Shown here: positions 1 to 5,163 of the stretch, in pieces
Layout: each line of letters begins with the position of its first letter
Position numbering within the stretch: position 1 is the stretch's first letter
Assembly (NCBI GenBank): GCA_023247595.1
Contig: JAHFGF010000121.1
Span: forward strand, 1-5,163
From: Candidatus Omnitrophota bacterium
GTDB lineage: Bacteria > Omnitrophota > Koll11 > Zapsychrales > Fredricksoniimonadaceae
DNA: 5,163 nt
Direction: 5' to 3'
Notes under the pieces: generated by a model
The model's database searches: none
Told to the model about the DNA's origin: nothing
The model's input: the letters and a program-made list of their open reading frames with translations, nothing else
Position numbers and translations under genes: made by a program

Positions 1-463
1 GGAAGATACGGTTGTCAGCCTGCGGCTGCGCATGGCTCAGCTCGGCGCGGTGACTCTTTTGGAGGCATTGGATCAAATCAAGAGAAAAACATTTACCCTG
101 ACCCGTCAGGATTTATCTAAAGTGTCTTATGCTTCTAAATTAAGCAAAGAGCTGGGACATGTTGACTGGAGAGATCCGGCCATTAGGATCGCAAACCTTG
201 TCCGCGGTCTGCAGCCGTGGCCGGGAGTGACCGCAGTTTTTAAAAGTAAGAAGTTTAAAATTTTATCGTCCCGTGTTGTTCCGGGGGATCCAGCTGTAGT
301 GCCGCCAGGGGCAATCCTTGATATTAATAGAGAAGGCATTGTGGTCGCAACTGGACATCAGTCTTTGCTTATCCGTCAGGTTCAGCCGGAATCCGGAAAG
401 CCTATGGAAGCCCGCAGTTTCGCTTCTGGCCAAAAATTATCTAACACCTGTAAATTTGATTAA
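1..463 (+). CDS. fmt: Methionyl-tRNA formyltransferase, C-terminal half (5' end outside the window)
   Basis: This enzyme transfers a formyl group from 10-formyl-tetrahydrofolate to Met-tRNA(fMet) in the cytoplasm, providing the initiator tRNA for bacterial translation. The open frame runs from base 2 (first full codon GAA) without a stop, so the ATG at 32 is an internal methionine and not the start. Visible parts are the end of the catalytic domain and linker, then the C-terminal OB-like domain that binds tRNA. Family hallmarks are YASKLSKE (from 128), the following HVDW, and LVRGLQPWPG (197-226), ending in a GKPMEA...FASGQKL tail typical of the protein's end. About 153 residues are present of a usual length near 310-320. 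The formate-transfer motifs lie upstream and cannot be checked. It ends in TAA, 205 bases before the next gene. Identification is secure by family motifs. Confidence 0.95.
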   Translation, partial: EDTVVSLRLRMAQLGAVTLLEALDQIKRKTFTLTRQDLSKVSYASKLSKELGHVDWRDPAIRIANLVRGLQPWPGVTAVFKSKKFKILSSRVVPGDPAVVPPGAILDINREGIVVATGHQSLLIRQVQPESGKPMEARSFASGQKLSNTCKFD

Positions 464-499
464 AAAAACAGAATTAATGCTCGGGGCCAAAAAAGTTTA

Positions 500-508
500 T
501 GTTATAAT
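500..508 (+). promoter_or_regulatory. Candidate extended -10 promoter for the first GalT gene
   Basis: A perfect TATAAT lies at 503-508, preceded by TG one base upstream (500-501), which is the extended -10 arrangement that tolerates a poor -35 box. No convincing -35 hexamer is seen at 16-18 bases upstream. The implied start near 515 would give a leader of about 150 bases before the GalT start codon. A 6-bp inverted repeat, GCTCGG (479-484) and CCGAGC (532-537), brackets the site. Confidence 0.5.
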
Positions 509-550
509 TCAGGCCTTATTAGAGAAGGACGCCGAGCAAAATAAAAAAGA

Positions 551-622
551 GTCCTTGTACGCCAAGGACACCTTGCTTATCGATAGCCGACTGGGACACC
601 GGCGGGTGGTGTCCAGGTGTCC
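551..622 (+). promoter_or_regulatory. Self-complementary leader with mutually exclusive hairpins upstream of the first GalT gene
   Basis: GTCCTTG (551-557) pairs perfectly with CAAGGAC (563-569) around a 5-base loop. GGACACCT (566-573) can instead pair with AGGTGTCC (615-622), and inside that GGACACC (594-600) pairs with GGTGTCC (608-614). The first hairpin and the outer helix share bases 566-569, so they cannot form together. There is no T run, so this is not an intrinsic terminator. It does not match any riboswitch class I can recognise. It could be an RNA switch, protein operators at the DNA level, or a remnant of a palindromic repeat. Confidence 0.45.
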
Positions 623-638
623 ATCATGAGAGTAGTAC

Positions 639-654
639 GCTAGGTGTACCTAGC
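639..654 (+). promoter_or_regulatory. Short palindrome just upstream of the GalT ribosome-binding site
   Basis: GCTAGGT (639-645) and ACCTAGC (648-654) are perfectly inverted about a 2-base centre, which as RNA gives a 6-bp stem with a TGTA loop. It ends four bases before the AAGG of the ribosome site. CGCTA (638-642) could alternatively pair with TAGCG (662-666), covering part of the translation start region. The pairing is visible in the sequence, while a regulatory role is inference. Confidence 0.4.
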
Positions 655-657
655 TAG

Positions 658-665
658 AAGGTAGC
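658..665 (+). promoter_or_regulatory. Ribosome-binding region of the first GalT gene, shared with its paralogue
   Basis: AAGGTAGC sits three bases before the ATG at 669. The same eight bases occur at 1798-1805, four bases before the second GalT start. AAGG is only a partial Shine-Dalgarno match, and this weak signal is preserved in both copies along with the first 15 coding bases. This fixes both starts. Confidence 0.6.
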
Positions 666-668
666 GCA

Positions 669-1685
669 ATGCCAGAACTCAGAAAAGATCCTATCGTCGG
701 ACGTTGGGTGATTATCGCCACCGAACGCGCCCGCCGTCCCAGTAATTTTGTTGACGAAACCATCCATACGACTGATCCCAAAGACTGCACATTTTGTAAT
801 GACACCGAATCCCGCGAAGTCTATGCCTATCGGGATTCCAAGGATTCCCGCGGGCCGTGGAAGGTGCGCGTTCTTGAAAGCGGGACTCCGTTATTTAACG
901 AAGCAGGTTCTGTTCACCGCCGGGGACACGGGCTTTATGACGTTTGCGACAGCTACGGCGCGCATGAAGTGGTGATTGAAACTCCGGAACATATTGCCAA
1001 TATGGCGGATTTATCCGTCGATCAAATCAAATATGTGTTTGAGACCTATGCCCTGCGCATCAACCATCACAGAAAAAATCCGGATTTTCAATATGCTTTG
1101 GCTTATAAAAATTACGGCAAGGCGGCCGGCAGCCGTCTCATCGGCCACGCCCGTTCTCAGATTATGGCAACTCCGGTTAATCCTATCCGCGTTAAAGATA
1201 AAATTTCCGGAGCTAAGAAATATTATGAATACCATGAACGCTGTTTGTTTTGCGATTTGATTCGTCAGGAAAAATCCACCGGCGATCGTATTGTTGTTGA
1301 GACGCAGCATTTTCTGGCTGTCACGCCGTTTGCCTCCCGGTTTCCGTTTGAAATTTGGGTTCTGCCCAAATCGCATGCCTGTGATTTCGCTCAAGGAGTG
1401 TCTGGATACGAACAGGATTTGGCCAAGATGATGAAAGAACTTTTGCTGCGCATTAAAGTTGGTATGGATGACCCGGCTTATAATTATGTCGTTCACACAT
1501 CACCGTTTCGCATGGAAAATTCCGGCGGTTTAAAATACCGCACCATTGAACAGGATTATCATTGGCATTTGGAAGTTTTGCCGCGTATTTCACGGGTGGC
1601 TGGTTTTGAAAAAGGCACAGGTTTTTATATCTGCCCGATTCCCCCGGAAAAGACGGCGAAGTTTTTACGCGAAGTAAAAATATAA
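669..1685 (+). CDS. GalT-family protein, copy 1, with Arg at the nucleophile position (possible pseudoenzyme)
   Basis: A 338-residue member of the galactose-1-phosphate uridylyltransferase family (HIT superfamily, cytoplasmic). That family moves UMP between UDP-glucose and galactose-1-phosphate through a uridylyl-histidine intermediate. The N-terminus is close to consensus, with RWVIIATERARRP giving R20 and R23, equivalents of E. coli R28 and R31. Metal-type residues C40, C43, H108 and H160 are present, as are a second CxxC (C192/C195) and YHWH (297-300). The oddity is the active-site motif. The family HxHxQ reads H160-A-R162-S-Q164, so the nucleophile (E. coli H166) is Arg, encoded by CGT at 1152-1154, and the segment before it is one residue longer than in copy 2. 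The uridine-loop NKFP of copy 2 (76-79) is S-G-T-P here (71-74), and the TPPE motif is gone. The frame is intact and full length, so it looks maintained and not decayed. True substrate unknown. Confidence 0.88.
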   Translation: MPELRKDPIVGRWVIIATERARRPSNFVDETIHTTDPKDCTFCNDTESREVYAYRDSKDSRGPWKVRVLESGTPLFNEAGSVHRRGHGLYDVCDSYGAHEVVIETPEHIANMADLSVDQIKYVFETYALRINHHRKNPDFQYALAYKNYGKAAGSRLIGHARSQIMATPVNPIRVKDKISGAKKYYEYHERCLFCDLIRQEKSTGDRIVVETQHFLAVTPFASRFPFEIWVLPKSHACDFAQGVSGYEQDLAKMMKELLLRIKVGMDDPAYNYVVHTSPFRMENSGGLKYRTIEQDYHWHLEVLPRISRVAGFEKGTGFYICPIPPEKTAKFLREVKI

Positions 1686-1711
1686 ATGAATCTTTGAGCT
1701 ATGGAAACTAA

Positions 1712-1787
1712 GAAATTAAGAAATTAAGAAAATTGATTGGTGTTAGATTGGGATTTTAATTTCTCAATTTCATCATTTCTTAATTTC
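1712..1787. repeat. AT-rich imperfect palindrome between the two GalT genes
   Basis: GAAATTAAGAAA occurs at 1712-1723 and again, overlapping by one phase, at 1720-1731. Its exact reverse complement TTTCTTAATTTC is at 1776-1787. Pairing continues inward, with AAATTGA (1730-1736) against TCAATTT (1764-1770), giving a long stem with a few mismatches and a loop of about 27 bases. It fills most of the 124-base spacer. It could be a small non-coding palindromic repeat, an mRNA-stabilising hairpin, or a weak bidirectional termination structure. There is no compact GC stem of a normal terminator. Confidence 0.55.
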
Positions 1788-1797
1788 AATCAGTGGT

Positions 1798-1805
1798 AAG
1801 GTAGC
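1798..1805 (+). promoter_or_regulatory. Ribosome-binding region of the second GalT gene
   Basis: AAGGTAGC, identical to the site before copy 1, lies four bases before the ATG at 1810. No good promoter is seen in the 124-base spacer, which suggests that the two GalT genes are co-transcribed. Confidence 0.6.
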
Positions 1806-1809
1806 ATAT

Positions 1810-2805
1810 ATGCCAGAACTCAGACGTGAACCTATTGTCGGCCGATGGATTGTCATTAAGTCGGATCCCGCGCTTTTGCCGCATGATTTTGAAAAAGAAG
1901 ATCATACGCCCCGCAAAAAAGAAACCTGCCCATTTTGCGCCGGAAAAGAACATTTAACTCCGCCGGAAATTGAAGCTGTCCGTCCGGCTGATACCAAAGC
2001 CAATACCATCGGTTGGAAAGTGCGCACGATTCCTAATAAATTTCCCGTTTTAAAAGCTGAAGGTGTTTTGGAAAAGTTAGGCGTCGGTATGTATGATATG
2101 ACAACCGGCATCGGCGCCCATGAAGTGGTTGTGGAAACGCCGGACCACAATTTTCAGCTGGTTGATTTATCCATCGAAGAATTGGTTTCTGTTTTGGATA
2201 CCTATATCAGCCGCGCCAAAAAACTGGCCAAAGACAAACGCTTTAAATATATTTGCCTGTATAAAAATTTTGGAGAAGGCGCGGGCGCTTCCTTGGAACA
2301 CGCGCACAGCCAGCTTATCGCGCTTCCGATGGTTCCTAAATTTGTCGTCGAAGAATTAGACGGGGCCCGCAATTATTTCCGTTACCGCGGCCGTTGCATT
2401 TTTTGCGATATTATCCATCAAGAGCATCAGGACAAGGAACGCATTGTGAATGAAAATTCCGATTTTCTGGCCTTCTGTCCGTTCGCCCCGCGTTTTGCTT
2501 TTGAAACATGGATTATTCCCAAACGCCACTCGGCGGATTTTACCTCGATGGCGTTGGGAGAGAAGAAAGAATTAGCCAAGATGCTTAAGGATATTTTGGC
2601 GAGGCTTAAAACTGTTCTGTCGAATCCGTCTTATAATTTTTTCTTACACATTGCCCCCAATAACTACGACGCGCCTGAGAGTTATCACTGGCACATTGAG
2701 ATAATCCCAAAACTCACCCGTTCGGTCGGTTTTGAGTGGGGGACAGGGCTTTACATCGTACCAACGCCCCCGCAAGTCGCCGCCCGGTATCTTCGGCAGG
2801 AATAA
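1810..2805 (+). CDS. galT: Galactose-1-phosphate uridylyltransferase family protein, copy 2 (nucleophile intact)
   Basis: A 331-residue GalT-type nucleotidylyltransferase, expected to exchange UMP (or AMP in some relatives) between nucleotide sugar and sugar-1-phosphate. Visible motifs are C40-PF-C43 and H113 (metal ligands), TPPEI (50-54), the uridine-loop NKFP (76-79), GAHEVVVETPDH (102-113), and the catalytic H164-A-H166-S-Q168, whose central H166 is the expected nucleophile. A second CxxC is at C196/C199 and YHWH at 292-295. It is homologous along its whole length to copy 1 and starts with the same 15 coding bases. What is odd is the N-terminus: the Arg-x-x-Arg pair of the family (E. coli R28/R31) is replaced by P20 and L23, while copy 1 keeps it. 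No galK or galE lies in the window, so the Leloir pathway role is not shown. An ADP-glucose phosphorylase-like activity is an alternative. It is followed by 228 non-coding bases. Confidence 0.9.
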   Translation: MPELRREPIVGRWIVIKSDPALLPHDFEKEDHTPRKKETCPFCAGKEHLTPPEIEAVRPADTKANTIGWKVRTIPNKFPVLKAEGVLEKLGVGMYDMTTGIGAHEVVVETPDHNFQLVDLSIEELVSVLDTYISRAKKLAKDKRFKYICLYKNFGEGAGASLEHAHSQLIALPMVPKFVVEELDGARNYFRYRGRCIFCDIIHQEHQDKERIVNENSDFLAFCPFAPRFAFETWIIPKRHSADFTSMALGEKKELAKMLKDILARLKTVLSNPSYNFFLHIAPNNYDAPESYHWHIEIIPKLTRSVGFEWGTGLYIVPTPPQVAARYLRQE

Positions 2806-2820
2806 TTGGCTTTGGATTCT

Positions 2821-2850
2821 GCTGCCGTCTGGACTGTTGAGACGCGCAGC
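2821..2850 (+). other. Stem-loop downstream of the second GalT gene
   Basis: GCTGCCGTCT (2821-2830) pairs with AGACGCGCAGC (2840-2850) with one bulged base and a 9-base loop, starting 15 bases after the GalT stop. No T tract follows, so it is not a standard intrinsic terminator. It may protect the 3' end of the message or assist factor-dependent termination. Nothing else is recognised between it and the gap promoter. Confidence 0.4.
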
Positions 2851-2917
2851 TGATTGACCTCTCTGACAACCGGGGAGTTGAAGGGAAGTTTGTTAAACGG
2901 GCTTGGCCACAACAGTA

Positions 2918-2945
2918 TTGACAAATAGGAAGTTCCCGTTATTAT
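2918..2945 (+). promoter_or_regulatory. Sigma70-type promoter for gap
   Basis: A perfect TTGACA (2918-2923) is separated by 16 bases from TATTAT (2940-2945), five of six matches to the -10 consensus. With a 17-base spacer the -10 would read ATTATT. Transcription would start near 2952, leaving a leader of about 80 bases. The strength suits a highly expressed glycolytic gene and indicates that gap is transcribed independently of the GalT genes. Confidence 0.75.
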
Positions 2946-2981
2946 TTAGAGATTATTTCTTGGAGTCCATTCGCAAATATA

Positions 2982-4035
<1,054 letters not shown>

Positions 4036-4060
4036 ATTGTTTATTTAAGAGCTGTGATTT

Positions 4061-4095
4061 AAGCGCTCCGTCCTAAAGACGGGGCGCTTTTTTTT
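4061..4095 (+). terminator. Intrinsic terminator of gap
   Basis: A 12-bp stem, AAGCGCTCCGTC (4061-4072) with GACGGGGCGCTT (4078-4089), contains a single T-G wobble, closes on a CTAAA loop, and runs into eight T residues (4088-4095). It lies 25 bases after the gap stop. This is a textbook Rho-independent terminator that separates gap from the gntR unit. Confidence 0.95.
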
Positions 4096-4096
4096 C

Positions 4097-4125
4097 TTGA
4101 CAAACGTGTATTAGTGTATTATTAT
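4097..4125 (+). promoter_or_regulatory. Sigma70-type promoter of the gntR-ABC operon
   Basis: TTGACA (4097-4102), an ideal 17-base spacer, then TATTAT (4120-4125). The -35 box starts one base after the T run of the gap terminator. The transcript would start near 4132, leaving about 34 leader bases before gntR. The hexamers are identical to those of the gap promoter. Confidence 0.85.
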
Positions 4126-4135
4126 TGTAATACAC
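4106..4135. promoter_or_regulatory. Probable operator for the GntR/YtrA-type repressor
   Basis: GTGTATTA occurs twice back to back (4106-4113 and 4114-4121). Its exact inverse TAATACAC follows at 4128-4135, six bases after the second copy. The inverted repeat spans the -10 box and the likely transcription start, while the extra direct copy occupies the spacer. Dimeric GntR-family proteins bind such palindromes, and YtrA-type members commonly repress their own operon, so the adjacent gene product is the obvious ligand. The repeat is seen directly; the binding is inferred. Confidence 0.75.
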
Positions 4136-4165
4136 ATAAGGAATTGTTCACACAGAAAGAAGGCT

Positions 4166-4573
4166 ATGTCCGATATAAAACCTAAATTTTACTTCCAGAT
4201 TACCGCCACATCGGGCGTTCCGATCTACCGTCAGATCATTGATCAGGTCAGGACGCATGTGGCAACCGGCCGTTTAAAGCCGGGCGAGTTTTTACCATCG
4301 GTGCGTCAGGTGGCATCTGAAATCGAGATCAATCCCATGACCGTGTCCAAGGCGTATTCACTATTAGAGAAGGACGGCGTTATTGAGTTTGTCCGCGGGC
4401 AGGGCATGGCCATCGGTCATTCCAAAAAAGCGCACACGCATGTCAAGGACCAGAAAGAAGAGATCCTGCCGCTTTTAAAAGAGGTTGTGACCAAGGCGAA
4501 TCAGCTTTCGCTGTCGTCCGCGACCGTCCGGGAGCTGCTGGAGAAATTATTCAAGGAGACCAAGGATGAGTAA
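4166..4573 (+). CDS. GntR-family transcriptional regulator, YtrA subfamily
   Basis: A 135-residue DNA-binding protein with an N-terminal winged helix-turn-helix of the GntR type. It shows PIYRQIIDQV (19-28), GRLKPGEFLPSVRQVA (35-50), then INPMTVSKAYSLLEKDGVIE (55-74), which holds the recognition helix, and the wing around RGQGMAI. Only about 50 residues follow (roughly 85-135), predicted helical and charged, too short for the FadR, HutC or MocR effector domains. This short tail defines the YtrA subfamily, whose members typically control neighbouring ABC transporters. The ATG at 4166 follows AGAAGG with a short gap, and the N-terminus aligns with the family, supporting this start. The gene overlaps the ABC gene by eight bases, and an inverted repeat covers its own promoter, suggesting autorepression relieved by an unknown signal such as envelope stress, a drug or a metabolite. 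Confidence 0.93.
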   Translation: MSDIKPKFYFQITATSGVPIYRQIIDQVRTHVATGRLKPGEFLPSVRQVASEIEINPMTVSKAYSLLEKDGVIEFVRGQGMAIGHSKKAHTHVKDQKEEILPLLKEVVTKANQLSLSSATVRELLEKLFKETKDE

Positions 4574-5163
4574 CTTTACGATCGACATTCAAAATGTTTC
4601 CAAACGCTACGGGCAAAAGAGCGTGCTCGACGGCATCACGCTTCAGATTCCCAAAGGTTCTGTCTTCGGCCTTCTGGGCCGTAACGGTTCCGGAAAAACT
4701 ACTCTTATTAAAACGTTGCTGGGATTAATTAAGCCCGATGCCGGATTGATCCGCACGCTCAGTGACGAGCCGTGGCGCTTTAAGGAAGAAACCAAATCCC
4801 GTCTGGGTTATGTGCCGCAGTCCGACAGGATGTACCCGTGGCTTAAGGTCAAAGAGTTGATCAGTTACACCGCGTCGTTTTATCAGCGCTGGAATACCCA
4901 ACTCGTCGGACGTTTGACCGGGGAATGGGGGCTCAATCCTGATGAGCGCATCAGCAGTCTTTCGGAAGGCCAGGCGCAGATGCTTTCCATTATTTTGTCT
5001 CTGGGCCATGAACCGGAACTTCTGGTGTTCGATGAACCGGTGGCGAGCCTTGATCCTGCGGCCCGTCGGCAATTCTTAAAAACCATCCTCGAGATCGTGG
5101 CCAACCGTGAGTGTACGGTCTTTTTCTCGACGCATATCACCTCCGATCTGGAACGTGTGGCCG
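4566..5163 (+). CDS. ABC transporter ATP-binding subunit (3' end outside the window)
   Basis: The frame is open from ATG 4566 to the window edge, giving 199 residues of a protein usually 220-300 long. It is a nucleotide-binding domain that would power a membrane permease, presumably encoded next. Motifs in order are Walker A GRNGSGKTT (38-46), Q-loop Q85 in YVPQSD, signature LSEGQ (132-136), Walker B LLVFDE (152-157), D-loop SLD (161-163) and H-loop H190 in FFSTHI. All catalytic residues are present; the only variation is Glu for the third residue of LSGGQ. AAGGAG at 4553-4558 lies seven bases before the ATG. The start codon lies inside the end of gntR (ATGAGTAA), implying translational coupling. 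The YtrA-type context suggests an exporter or a peptide/antibiotic-response system, but the substrate cannot be read from this subunit. Confidence 0.93.
   Translation, partial: MSNFTIDIQNVSKRYGQKSVLDGITLQIPKGSVFGLLGRNGSGKTTLIKTLLGLIKPDAGLIRTLSDEPWRFKEETKSRLGYVPQSDRMYPWLKVKELISYTASFYQRWNTQLVGRLTGEWGLNPDERISSLSEGQAQMLSIILSLGHEPELLVFDEPVASLDPAARRQFLKTILEIVANRECTVFFSTHITSDLERVA

Noticed and set aside
318..629. A 103-codon + strand open frame overlapping the end of fmt
   Set aside because: It overlaps the well-supported fmt frame, has no ribosome site or recognisable protein motif, and its unique part is the promoter and structured leader.
608..700. A 5S rRNA-like fragment (GAGAGTAG at 628-635 and GAACTCAGA in the GalT start)
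   Set aside because: The two words resemble 5S rRNA but are in the wrong order and spacing, and the second is simply the GalT coding start that also occurs in copy 2.
1011..1496. A 161-codon minus-strand open frame inside GalT copy 1
   Set aside because: It lies antisense to a gene with clear family motifs, shows no domain features, and is a shadow of the codon bias of the real gene.
2821..2850. An intrinsic terminator after GalT copy 2
   Set aside because: The hairpin is real, but no T tract follows it, so it is reported only as a stem-loop.
2806..2853. A short TTG-started reading frame directly after the second GalT stop
   Set aside because: It has only about 15 codons, no ribosome site, and lies across a stem-loop, so coding is unsupported.
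4725..5140. Minus-strand open frames within the ABC ATPase region
   Set aside because: The + strand frame carries the full set of ABC motifs in order; the antisense frames have none.

Overview
The window holds six protein-coding genes, all on the + strand, with both ends cut inside a gene. In order they are: the C-terminal half of methionyl-tRNA formyltransferase (fmt); two tandem, diverged genes of the galactose-1-phosphate uridylyltransferase (GalT) family; a complete glyceraldehyde-3-phosphate dehydrogenase gene (gap); a short GntR-family repressor of the YtrA type; and the start of an ABC-transporter ATPase gene. All five stop codons present are TAA. The moderate GC content with AT-rich spacers, the sigma70-type promoters and the purine-rich ribosome sites indicate a bacterium. 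The gene mix resembles uncultured lineages such as Omnitrophota, but that is a weak impression from style and not a demonstrated assignment.

Region by region: 1-463 is fmt. Positions 464-668 carry a likely extended -10 promoter and a densely self-complementary leader in front of the first GalT gene (669-1685). Positions 1686-1809 hold an AT-rich imperfect palindrome. The second GalT gene is 1810-2805. Positions 2806-3033 hold a hairpin, a very good promoter, a REP-like palindrome and a strong ribosome site for gap (3034-4035). A textbook intrinsic terminator closes gap, and two bases after its T run begins the promoter/operator of the gntR-ABC pair, which overlap at their stop and start codons.

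How the genes work together: gap (glycolysis/gluconeogenesis) and the GalT-type enzymes (sugar-phosphate/nucleotide-sugar exchange) are both central sugar metabolism, although gap appears to be its own transcription unit. The gntR-ABC pair follows the familiar layout of an autoregulated transporter operon with the repressor first.

The most notable signal is in the two GalT paralogues. The first keeps the N-terminal arginine pair of the family but has Arg in place of the nucleophilic active-site His, and it has lost the Asn of the uridine-binding loop. The second keeps the nucleophile and the Asn but has lost both arginines. The defects are complementary, and the family active site lies at a dimer interface, so an obligate heteromeric enzyme is a reasonable hypothesis.
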